This document shows, in pieces, positions 1-10,014 of a stretch of DNA of 64,000 nucleotides. The notes beneath the pieces are model-generated. The model made no database searches. It was given only the letters and a program-made list of their open reading frames with translations, and had not been told where the DNA came from. The DNA lies in NCBI GenBank assembly GCA_034387635.1, contig JAOANU010000022.1, forward strand, positions 124,001-188,000, read 5' to 3'. The translations under genes were made by a program, and so were the position numbers. How positions within the stretch are numbered: position 1 is the stretch's first letter; every line of letters begins with the position of its first letter. The stretch is from Rhodosporidiobolus odoratus (taxonomy: Eukaryota > Basidiomycota > Microbotryomycetes > Sporidiobolales > Sporidiobolaceae).

Positions 1-1345
1 ATTTGTGTTGACACGAAGTAAATGACAAAGAAAGGCCGAAAGAAATGCAGTGCTGGACACAGGAGGTCCGCTTCAGTCATGCTGAAATGACTGCGGATTG
101 TATATCAGCCGGAAGCAGAAGCTATTTGGAGCAATACTATGATTGCCGGCGCTTTCTTGCTCACGCAGGAGCTTCTTACAAAGATAGCTCAATTGAGGCC
201 TAGCTGCCAGGGAGACCTTTGCGTATGCTGCTGCACACCAGGTCACAGTAGGTGGAGCTGCCTCCGGGGGCACAGCAGCTGTACTGTGGATCTAGACCTT
301 GCACACCATTGTCAGGATGCAAGTTGAGAAGGTGAAGGTCATGCACTTGCGTGGATCCCTCGTCAGATGTGCAGTACAACATCACTGGGAACGTCAAGAT
401 ATATACGCTGTTCATGCTTCCTCTGATGTGGAGTGAAGAGCAAGGTGCAGCATTTGTAAGACGGCAAGCAAGGGTGTGGCATAGTCACTTGGCCTTCTTC
501 ACATACCTACCGCTTACCAAGCAGCATTCCCACTCTCCACCGAGGCTCTCATCATGATTAGCCGTGACTTCCTTCTGCCTATCACAAGACAAGCAGCCAG
601 AGGAGCACTGAGTGGACACATGATCAGGGCCAAGAGGTCATACTTACTTGCTACGCTGCATACTATATATCTCCCCGATGAAGGTGGCAAGCACGGCTTG
701 GCGTCACAGAGTACAACGTATTGAACACACTTTTTAAGGACTTGAAGTTGAAGCTCAAATGACACAGCTACCCCTTCTCCTCAGCCCCTACTGATAACCT
801 GCATCTCATGGCCCATGATAATGTCCTTGTCTACCCTGATAGGGAGGGGGATAGCGCTGTGCGAGGGAGAACTAGTTCAGCAAGCATGTCAGGCTCACAG
901 GAACAACAATGGAGTTCTGCAATTGCTGCTCCACACACCTGGCGATTGACAGCATCCTGTGCAGGCTCTAACCCTGCAGGATTGCCATTGAGTGGCGCGA
1001 CATCATGATAATGATAGGAGTACTGCTGTAGATACAGAGGGAATCAGCGAGATGAAGAAGGGAAGCAGCACGAGGAAAGAGCCGAAAGAAAGGAAGAGAA
1101 GAGAGAGAAAAAGCAATCACCAATCGTTCAGGCTCAGCATGAGCACGGCTATATACCGGGGCGGCTCTTACCGGGGCGGCTCTGAGGACTGAAGAATGGT
1201 CGTGCAAAGGGTACTGCGATTCCCCTGCGACTAGAGATGTGTATGGCGCAGGTCCCTTTTTTTGGGCAAATGGTCAGCTCTGCTTACCTCTGAAACGGTG
1301 TCTCAAAGCGCATATAGCTTTGGCCCTTCTCAGACTGGTCCTTAC
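1..1345. other. No confident gene; possible 3' remnants of the paralogous family
   Basis: No open reading frame with convincing exon structure or recognisable domain was seen. The minus strand holds short open stretches (roughly 73-273 and 200-415) rich in Pro, Ala and Cys. These could be decayed C-terminal exons of the gene at 1346-2032, but similarity to the neighbouring paralogues is too weak to claim. A sequence resembling the recurrent TGACCTTCTCAA motif lies just inside the right end, near 1321-1345. Confidence 0.3.
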
Positions 1346-2032
1346 CTGAAGCTGCTGCTGATCATACGACGGGAACGGCTCTGAGAAAACGGGAGGGGTG
1401 CCAAGGTTTCCTCGCCCTGCAGGATAGAAAGGGCTCTGTAACTCGGATGCAAGAGAGTTGTTGGTACCGTAGAAGTCGGGTAGGTGCATGTGACCCTGCG
1501 GATGCTGGAGAGTTTGGTGTGGGACTTGCGGTCGCGCGGACGTCGGCTCATAGCTTTGCATCGGAAACTGGCTGTGAGTGGCATGCACGTGATGGATGTT
1601 TTCATTCTGGGCAAAAGGAGGATGTGAGCACTGTGAAGAGTCTCGTAAACAACATGCAGTACGGGCAATTGCCTTACCCCATACACAGTACGCTGTGGCA
1701 GTGGTTGAGGAAAGTAACCGCCAGAAAATTGACTGTGATCTGTCAAAACAGCTGTTCCACATTAGCCCTGACCATGTCATGGGCAAGTACAAACTGCGAT
1801 ACGCACCTTGCTCTGGTTCCGCACGATGCTCTGGCTTCGGGGCACGGAAGCCTGTTCCTTGTTTCTGCCTCCATACAGCGTTCTTGATATCCGCGGCCGT
1901 GTATGGCCTGCCTCCAAGAGTGACAGCGCCGTGATGGTCGAGATAAGCTTTGATTGCTAAGTTTCGTTTGATTACGGGATAGTGTTTGTCATTGTATTCA
2001 TAGCCCGGGTGGGTTGTATCCTTTTTTGTCGT
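1346..2032 (-). CDS. Paralogue 0 of the left-arm gene family (internal exons only)
   Basis: Three exons can be recognised on the minus strand: 1807-2032, 1678-1739 and 1346-1606, each bounded by GT/AG signals. The first encodes a module with AIKAYLDHHGAV followed by RPYTAADIKNAV. It aligns with the A-I-K-A-Y-L-D...Y-T-x-x-Q-V core of the genes at 4911-6443 and 7071-9468. The last exon is a Pro/Gln/His-rich tail that ends in a Gln run. Function is unknown. The 5' exon (expected between 2033 and about 2480) and the 3' end were not found, so the gene is partial in this annotation and may be decayed. It lies outside the 2.16 kb tandem units and has diverged much further from the other copies than they have from each other. 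Confidence 0.5.
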
Positions 2033-2578
2033 CTGTGTTTGTGGGTCGACGATATCAGAGCGCGCTGGGAACTGCTGGAGTGCTGCTCATACAGAGTACA
2101 GAATAGCACCAGTGTGAGTGAAGGAACAGATACACAGACTATAAGGAAAATTGGACGCACCTTGTAGGAATAACCGTTTCCCCTCTTCTGACCACAACTT
2201 CTTGTTTGATGCACGCTGAGACTTTGTGGTACTCATTTCGGGGCTGTCAGCGATGACGTCGTCACGATTCTAAGCGAAATGGACAGGGAAAGAGGACAAG
2301 CCGTCTTGACAATTCCGGAGACTCCGTTAGGGGTTCCAAACAAAGAGACAGGTCCGCGGAGGATGACCGCAGCGACACAGCTGACTCGCCCAGAATAGAT
2401 TCTCGAGATCCGGCGCGCGCACAGCCATCTTGGCAACATCTTGCACATCTTGCACAGATCAAGAAGGGTGAGCGGTCTTGCGGCCACCTATGCTTCCATA
2501 TGGGGAACTAGCCATGTACAAGATTGCAGGGGTCAGAGAGCTGGCTTAGGGAAACAAACAGACGAGCTCACAGCTCGT
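2033..2578. other. Upstream region of paralogue 0; no gene assigned
   Basis: This stretch should contain the 5' exon and promoter of the minus-strand gene at 1346-2032. Open frames exist (for example 2262-2487 on the minus strand), but none starts with a convincing ATG joined in phase to the next exon. Confidence 0.3.
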
Positions 2579-4736
2579 TTGAGAAGGTCATACTTGTCGG
2601 TCTCCCCTTTACCGCTCTGCATCTGAGCACTACAGGAACTTTGGAGGAGCACAGGAACTAGAGGAGGACATTGCAATGTCGTCCACATAACGAGACCGCA
2701 GAAACATTAAGCCGAGGGCACTGCTCAACTCCACATTATCCGAATCGATTTCTCACCTTCGTCCCCTGGCACTCCTAGCAGCCTTTTCAGCGTGCAGGAA
2801 TTCGGGTGAGGTTTGAGCTGGCATAGCCCGCCGCTGTGAAGAAAGTGGCAATCAGCATCAGCAGCAAAGAGCAGAAAACAATCTCGCACAGAATTGCCCT
2901 GGATTGGCACGGTTCCGGCGCTCTGCATAAGCCCTGATTCAAAAGGCGGGACGTAGCTGTTCATGTCAAGCTCGTGTGCGTCGGCCGGGTGCGGGGGCGC
3001 GGGGATTGGTGGGTTCATAGCTGGAACCGCAGGCGAAAAGGCCAAAGGTTCCTGCATATAGCTCAGCGTCAGTACGACATCCTGACCAACACCCCGCTTA
3101 CCTGACGCTCAAGGACTGCAGCAAATCAATGCTTGGTTAGAACTGTGGGAACAGCAGGAGACGCTCACCACAAGCTGGTGCTGAAAAACTGGCGGAGTAG
3201 CATGATGGCCTCGTTGATCCGGCCAAAAGACGTTGCTCGCTGATCCGGCAAACGGGACGTCATTGCTGTTGATCTGGTGCTGCGAGGGGTGACCGAGGGT
3301 GGCTATGAAGTCCTGATGATGCTGAGGGTGAATGCCCATGATGCCCATCTGATGAGGGTCATAATATTCTTCGTCACCGTGAGCCTCCGTGGGGTAGTGC
3401 ATAGCGGGGAGAGGCTGTTGCAAGTAGGGAACCAGATGTTACAAGCGGTTCTCAAGTACAATCAGGGCAGGAGAAAACAGCCTGACCTCCATCGGGAATT
3501 GCTGGAGGTGTAGATTGTCAAACCCGCCTTGATCAAGCCCTGCGGGTGCACTCATACCCGGAGGTACGGCTTCGTGCTGTTTGTGTGAGGGCTGTTAATG
3601 CAAGAAACAAGAAACCTACGTCGAGAGCGAGAAGATGTGGAGCGTACAGCAAAAGAATTCTGCTGCAAAGCAGAACTTCCCGAAGCTGGCGCGGAGGCTG
3701 CATCCGTAGCCTCATATCAGTATCCGGAACCCTATCACAAAACATCCATGGTAGGCGCCATACGCACGAGGATGATAGAAATTTCGAGGGTCAACCTCGC
3801 GCGTTGGGCGCATCCCGTTGTCACCTTGACGACTCCGAAAGGCTTTGACTCTCTGTGCATTGAACACTACTGCGCGTACCTGTGCCACGGTGTACGTTTC
3901 TTTGTTGCTGGAAACAGCACCGTGAGCGTCAAGGTAAGCTTTAATAGCTTTTCATCTCGCCTCTTGTAGTAATGTCCGTTCCAGGTCCAAAGGTAGTTTG
4001 CGCTGGCCCCAGCCTCTTCAGTTTGCTTGACGTCGTCAAGAGCTGGTCGAGGAGAACACTCGTGAGCTCAGGACCGACAAAGGAGAGCGCAATAGAAACA
4101 TGGCCAGCTCACCAGCAAGAAGGAGTTTCTCACCCTCCTTAGTCCAATGCACCATATCCTTCCTGGGCTGACGCGGCTTGTTCGAATGTGAAGCTTGAGA
4201 TGACTGCGAGGCAGCTGGCGATCCCTCTGCTAGGGGAGCAGCGGAAGGGGCACGCCTGCGGCGACGATGGTGCTGATTGCTCATCTTCTTGCAAGCTAGG
4301 AATCGAGTTACTTGAAGCTTGAGGGTGGAAGGGGAGAAACAAGAAGCAAGTCGCGCATGTGACGCCTCCTTGAGCCCTCCGTGGACCCTCAAGAGCCGTT
4401 CCGGAGAGGGGGGGCTGGGGACGATAGGGGTCAGACAGCAAGCGGTGACGTCGGCGGAGGTGCAAAGAGGTGAGCATACGGTATTGCTCACCCGATAGAC
4501 TTGTGAGAAGTTGTCTATGACAGTCTTGGGCACACCCGAGCAACTTTATAGGTAGATTGACGGGGGTGAGAGAGGGTGAAAGGGCCGAAAAGGTTACAAA
4601 GAGGGTGCGATTGGGAGGAAAGCATGAGCAGTCTGGCTTGCTGATTGACGTAGAGTAAGCATGAAAGGCCAACGAATAGAGCGCAACAAGAACACCCAGA
4701 AGCTGCAGCGCAATACAAAACAACTTGAAAACCGGG
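2579..4736. repeat. Tandem 2.16 kb repeat, unit A
   Basis: First of three head-to-tail units that all begin with TTGAGAAGGTCA. Unit A is nearly identical to unit B (4737-6896) along its whole length. Visible differences are a few substitutions near the left end (around 2625-2680) and small indels at about 2790, 3290, 3950 and 4446. The unit carries one copy of the minus-strand paralogous gene. Near-identity including introns and flanks points to recent tandem duplication or gene conversion. Confidence 0.9.
2753..4284 (-). pseudogene. Left-arm family gene, copy A; core module frameshifted
   Basis: The minus-strand ATG is at 4284. A basic, Arg-rich N-terminus is followed by a first exon ending after KEGEKLLLA, an intron with GTGAGC donor, and the core module exon. 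Compared with unit B this exon has two extra T near 3949-3952. In the correct upstream frame this breaks the A-I-K-A-Y-L-D helix, so the copy is probably non-functional, unless the difference is a sequencing error. Downstream exons are intact: a Ser/Gln-rich segment, a His/Met/Gln-rich exon (about 3165-3420) and a Pro-rich C-terminal exon read through to a TGA at 2753-2755. No known family was recognised. The layout of a basic N-terminus, a compact helical module and a low-complexity tail would suit a DNA-binding protein, but that is inference. Confidence 0.5.
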
Positions 4737-6896
4737 TTGAGAAGGTCATACTTGTCGGTCTCCCCTTTACCGCTCTGCATCTGAGCACAACAGGGACATT
4801 GGAGGAGCACGCGGACCAGAGGAGGACATTGCAATGTCGTCCACATAACGAGACCGCAGAAACATTAAGCCGAGGAAACTGCTCAACTCCACATTATCCG
4901 AATCGATTTCTCACCTTCGTCCCCTGGCACTCCTAGCAGCCTTTTCAGCGTGCGTGCAGGAATTCGGGTGAGGTTTGAGCTGGCATAGCCCGCCGCTGTG
5001 AAGAAAGTGGCAATCAGCATCAGCAGCAAAGAGCAGAAAACAATCTCGCACAGAATTGCCCTGGATTGGCACGGTTCCGGCGCTCTGCATAAGCCCTGAT
5101 TCAAAAGGCGGGACGTAGCTGTTCATGTCAAGCTCGTGTGCGTCGGCCGGGTGCGGGGGCGCGGGGATTGGTGGGTTCATAGCTGGAACCGCAGGCGAAA
5201 AGGCCAAAGGTTCCTGCATATAGCTCAGCGTCAGTACGACATCCTGACCAACACCCCGCTTACCTGACGCTCAAGGACTGCAGCAAATCAATGCTTGGTT
5301 AGAACTGTGGGAACAGCAGGAGACGCTCACCACAAGCTGGTGCTGAAAAACTGGCGGAGTAGCATGATGGCCTCGTTGATCCGGCCAAAAGACGTTGCTC
5401 GCTGATCCGGCAAACGGGACGTCATTGCTGTTGATCTGGTGCTGCGAGGGGTACCGAGGGTGGCTATGAAGTCCTGATGATGCTGAGGGTGAATGCCCAT
5501 GATGCCCATCTGATGAGGGTCATAATATTCTTCGTCACCGTGAGCCTCCGTGGGGTAGTGCATAGCGGGGAGAGGCTGTTGCAAGTAGGGAACCAGATGT
5601 TACAAGCGGTTCTCAAGTACAATCAGGGCAGGAGAAAACAGCCTGACCTCCATCGGGAATTGCTGGAGGTGTAGATTGTCAAACCCGCCTTGATCAAGCC
5701 CTGCGGGTGCACTCATACCCGGAGGTACGGCTTCGTGCTGTTTGTGTGAGGGCTGTTAATGCAAGAAACAAGAAACCTACGTCGAGAGCGAGAAGATGTG
5801 GAGCGTACAGCAAAAGAATTCTGCTGCAAAGCAGAACTTCCCGAAGCTGGCGCGGAGGCTGCATCCGTAGCCTCATATCAGTATCCGGAACCCTATCACA
5901 AAACATCCATGGTAGGCGCCATACGCACGAGGATGATAGAAATTTCGAGGGTCAACCTCGCGCGTTGGGCGCATCCCGTTGTCACCTTGACGACTCCGAA
6001 AGGCTTTGACTCTCTGTGCATTGAACACTACTGCGCGTACCTGTGCCACGGTGTACGTTTCTTTGTTGCTGGAAACAGCACCGTGAGCGTCAAGGTAAGC
6101 TTTAATAGCTTCATCTCGCCTCTTGTAGTAATGTCCGTTCCAGGTCCAAAGGTAGTTTGCGCTGGCCCCAGCCTCTTCAGTTTGCTTGACGTCGTCAAGA
6201 GCTGGTCGAGGAGAACACTCGTGAGCTCAGGACCGACAAAGGAGAGCGCAATAGAAACATGGCCAGCTCACCAGCAAGAAGGAGTTTCTCACCCTCCTTA
6301 GTCCAATGCACCATATCCTTCCTGGGCTGACGCGGCTTGTTCGAATGTGAAGCTTGAGATGACTGCGAGGCAGCTGGCGATCCCTCTGCTAGGGGAGCAG
6401 CGGAAGGGGCACGCCTGCGGCGACGATGGTGCTGATTGCTCATCTTCTTGCAAGCTAGGAATCGAGTTACTTGAAGCTTGAGGGTGGAAGGGGAGAAACA
6501 AGAAGCAAGTCGCGCATGTGACGCCTCCTTGAGCCCTCCGTGGACCCTCAAGAGCCGTTCCGGAGAGGGGGGGCTGGGGACGATAGGGGTCAGACAGCAA
6601 GCGGTGTACGTCGGCGGAGGTGCAAAGAGGTGAGCATACGGTATTGCTCACCCGATAGACTTGTGAGAAGTTGTCTATGACAGTCTTGGGCACACCCGAG
6701 CAACTTTATAGGTAGATTGACGGGGGTGAGAGAGGGTGAAAGGGCCGAAAAGGTTACAAAGAGGGTGCGATTGGGAGGAAAGCATGAGCAGTCTGGCTTG
6801 CTGATTGACGTAGAGTAAGCATGAAAGGCCAACGAATAGAGCGCAACAAGAACACCCAGAAGCTGCAGCGCAATACAAAACAACTTGAAAACCGGG
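4737..6896. repeat. Tandem 2.16 kb repeat, unit B
   Basis: Second head-to-tail unit, starting at TTGAGAAGGTCA and ending where unit C begins at 6897. It matches unit A almost base for base. Unit B alone has a 4-base insertion near 4950 and a 1-base deletion near 5450, and it lacks the two extra T of unit A near 6110. It carries a complete copy of the minus-strand gene region. Confidence 0.9.
4911..6443 (-). pseudogene. Left-arm family gene, copy B; intact core module, broken tail
   Basis: The minus-strand ATG is at 6443. Exon 1 (6272-6443) encodes an Arg-rich N-terminus and the start of the module (WTKEGEKLLLA). Exon 2 begins at 6201 and gives ALDDVKQ, then WTWNGHYY, AIKAYLDAHGAV and ETYTVAQVRAVV in one frame. 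This is the best-preserved tandem copy of the module. Further exons give a Ser/Gln-rich linker and a GLDQGGFDNLHLQQFPME segment. In the next exon a 1-base deletion near 5450 shifts the frame compared with units A and C. Near 4950 a 4-base insertion causes an early stop, whereas unit A reads through to a stop at the position equivalent to 4911-4913. A Myb/SANT-like fold is one possible reading of the W and helix spacing, but it was not established. Confidence 0.5.
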
Positions 6897-7870
6897 TTGA
6901 GAAGGTCATACTTGTCGGTCTCCCCTTTACCGCTCTGCATCTGAGCACAACAGGGACATTGGAGGAGCACGCGGACCAGAGGAGGACATTGCAATGTCGT
7001 CCACATAACGAGACCGCAGAAACATTAAGCCGAGGAAACTGCTCAACTCCACATTATCCGAATCGATTTCTCACCTTCGTCCCCTGGCACTCCTAGCAGC
7101 CTTTTCAGCGTGCAGGAATTCGGGTGAGGTTTGAGCTGGCATAGCCCGCCGCTGTGAAGAAAGTGGCAATCAGCATCAGCAGCAAAGAGCAGAAAACAAT
7201 CTCGCACAGAATTGCCCTGGATTGGCACGGTTCCGGCGCTCTGCATAAGCCCTGATTCAAAAGGCGGGACGTAGCTGTTCATGTCAAGCTCGTGTGCGTC
7301 GGCCGGGTACGGGGGCGCGGGGATTGGTGGGTTCATAGCTGGAACCGCAGGCGAAAAGGCCAAAGGCTCCTGCATATAGCTCAGCGTCAGTACGACATCC
7401 TGACCAACACCCCGCTACCTGACGCTCAAGGACTGCAGCAAGTCAATGCTCGGTTAGAACTGTGGGAATAGCGGGAGAGCTCACCACAAGCTGGTGCTGA
7501 AAAACTGGCGGAGTAGCATGATGGCCTCGTTGATCCGGCCGAAAGACGTTGCTCGCTGATCCGGCAAACGGGACGTCATTGCTGTTGATCTGGTGCTGCG
7601 AGGGGTGACCGAGGGTGGAGGTGAAGTCCTGATGATACTGAGGGTGAATGCCCATGATGCCCATCTGATGAGGGTCATAATATTCTTCGTCCCCGTGAGC
7701 CTCCATGGGGTAAGGCCCAGCAGGGAAATGCTGTTGCAAGTAGGGAGCAAGACGGTCACAAGGGGTTCTCGAGTACAATCAGGGCGGATGAACTCAGTCT
7801 GACCTCCATCGGGAATTGCTGGAGGTGCAGATTGTCAAACCCGCCTTGATCAAGCCCTGCGGGTGCATTC
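6897..7870. repeat. Tandem repeat, unit C (partial, diverging)
   Basis: The third unit starts again with TTGAGAAGGTCA at 6897 and follows units A and B closely to about 7440. It then accumulates substitutions and indels and loses clear nucleotide similarity beyond about 7870. It supplies the 3' half of the gene at 7071-9468. The gradient from near-identity to divergence suggests a conversion or duplication boundary inside that gene. Confidence 0.8.
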
Positions 7871-9468
7871 ATACCCGGAGGTATGGCTTCGTACTGTGTG
7901 TGTATCCAGGCTGTCAACGTAAGGAAGACACGACCCCCCGCAAGAGAGAGGAAATGTGGAACAACATACAGCAAAAGGATTCTGGTGCACAGGAAAGCCT
8001 GCCGCAGGTGTGGGAGCGGGGACTGCAGTGTCACTCCATGTCAGTAATGGAAGAGTGGAAGAGTAGAGGATTGATCCACCTGAATCCTCTCCACCGAGTG
8101 GGTCAGGCTCAGGCTCCCAAGCACCACGAGGTCCGTTCTTGGGCGCGTGCTCCTTGCCATATTTGTCAATCCCGGTCTGAATCTGCCCCATGGTGAAGAA
8201 AGTGCCCTGCGGGGTTCTATAGCCATGGTCCAGGAAGAAGGCATGCACCGCTCCCGCCTTGGTGTCATAATTCTTGTCGTTCCAAAGCCATGGTGCGCGG
8301 GTGGTGACACCGTCGACTGTGGTGTATCGAGGTTTGAACAAGGGTAGCACTGGTGGACTCCAGTCTGTCAGAAGTATGATGGGAAGCGATGTGCAAATGA
8401 GCAGCGTACCTTCGCGTAAACATTGTTGCCATGCCGGTGTCCATACCATCCGACTCGGCTTGGCTGGCGCGCCGTTCGGGCTGAAGTGCTCGGCCGGATT
8501 GAGCTCCGGCGAGGGGGCCGGAGGTTCACCCGTCCAAGCACCGGCGGAAGTTGTGTGCGGGTGAGAGTGATGGTCACTCAACGTGTTGCTGAACGAGAGC
8601 GGAGGACGCTGAGTGTCCAAGAAGGGCGGCTATAGAACAGGAGCACGACCGTCAGCTGGGAGCCCAGATGCCGCTAAGGAGAAAATCGTGAGTCACCTCA
8701 TACATGAAGTTCTGCTCCGGCAGAGCAGGGTTTCCAAAGTACTCGTTAGGCGTGGCAAAGTCCATTCCCGACGAACCGTGTGCCATCTGAGCATGCTATA
8801 GTACAAATAGCGTGTCAGTTGCCGCTCTGGTGAGGATGCGAACGGGTGAAATGCCGGACAGAGGATGGGAACCCTTGCCAAGCAGAACCTCCCGGTGCTG
8901 GTGCGGGCGCTGCATGCAGTGACAGCGGCAGGTCAGTATCCATTTGCGCCACTGTAATACAAATCGAGCTCACGGTGCTGATCGGAATTTGTAGGGTCAA
9001 CCTCGCGCTGCCGGCTGTTGTCGATGTAATTTCTGAAGGCCTCGATTCTTTCTCTGTTGTAGACGACTGCTTGTACTTGGTCGTACGTGTACGGTTTGCC
9101 AGTGGTAGTTGTGGCGCGGTGGCGATCGAGGAAAGCTCTGATTGCTGCCGCTCGAGCGTCGTGGTACTCTCCCCCCCAAAACCAAAGCTGCTTTCCGCTG
9201 TCTCCCTTATGATCACTGAGCTTGACTTTGTCGAGGGCTGGACAAGAAACTGCCGTGAGCTCGAGACGGATGAAGGAGAGCGAATCGAGAGACGGCCAGC
9301 GCACCATCGAGAAAGAGTCTCTTCCCCTCCAGCGTCCATACTTGATCGGGCTTGGGTTTGCGGCGACGCGGTCTGTTCGATGCGGGTTAGTGAGGTAGCG
9401 GTGATCTCGCCTGCTGCTCGGGAAACGGTTGGAGGGGCTCACGCGGGCGGTTGATGATGGCTGCTCAT
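7071..9468 (-). CDS. Left-arm family gene, copy with two core modules
   Basis: The minus-strand ATG is at 9468, in a small exon (9443-9468). Next come 9305-9372 and an exon starting at 9237, together encoding a basic segment, VWTLEGKRLFLDALDKVK, LWFWGGEYHDARAAAIRAFL and PYTYDQVQAVVYNRERI. After exons ending in NFMYE, a second, more diverged module follows (about 8640-8060): MVWTPAWQQCLRE, PWLWNDKNYDTKAGAVHAFF and GTFFTMGQIQTGI. The 3' part (about 8000-7071) is shared with repeat units A and B, including the His/Met-rich exon and a Pro-rich end stopping at 7071-7073. The exon chain can be followed in phase, so this looks like one long gene, although two adjacent fused genes cannot be excluded. 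Function is unknown. Confidence 0.55.
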
Positions 9469-10014
9469 TGTCTCGCAAGCCAAAAGACGGACTGCTGGAG
9501 GTTGGGCAGAGCGAGGTAGAGGGGGAGGAAAGAAGAAGCAGGATGCGCACGCGACGCCTCCTCGAGCCCTCCGTGGACCCCCCAAGAGCCGTTTGCCAGG
9601 AGCATCTGGCTTGACGAGAGAGGGGTGAGAGAGCGAGCGGTGCACGTCGGCGGAGGGTGCAACGAGGTGGGCAAACAGCAGAGGACGGTGTTAACTTGGT
9701 ATGTCAGCGTCTGGCGCACACAGGTGGCTGACCGAGCAGATCGACGGATGTGAGAGACGCGGCAGTTGGGTGTATAATACGACAAGAGGAGGACTTGGCG
9801 TTTTGGCCGAGCAGGCAGCGTAGAGCGAGCATGGTAGAATCATCAGCCAGAGCGTAGTAGGGTAAACCGGTATCAGAAGCGGAGCACAAAAGGACAAAGG
9901 CGGAGGCAAGCGGAGGTAGTCACAGAGACTGGAGTAGGTTACGATGTTGCAGACAACAACTTCTCTTACAGATCCCGATCCAGCTGTCGCATCCCGATCA
10001 GCAACACAGCAGCC
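9469..10014. promoter_or_regulatory. Divergent intergenic region between left-arm family gene and EDC4
   Basis: This 546 bp region separates two divergently transcribed genes and should contain both promoters and 5' leaders. No other gene or specific motif was identified. Confidence 0.5.
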
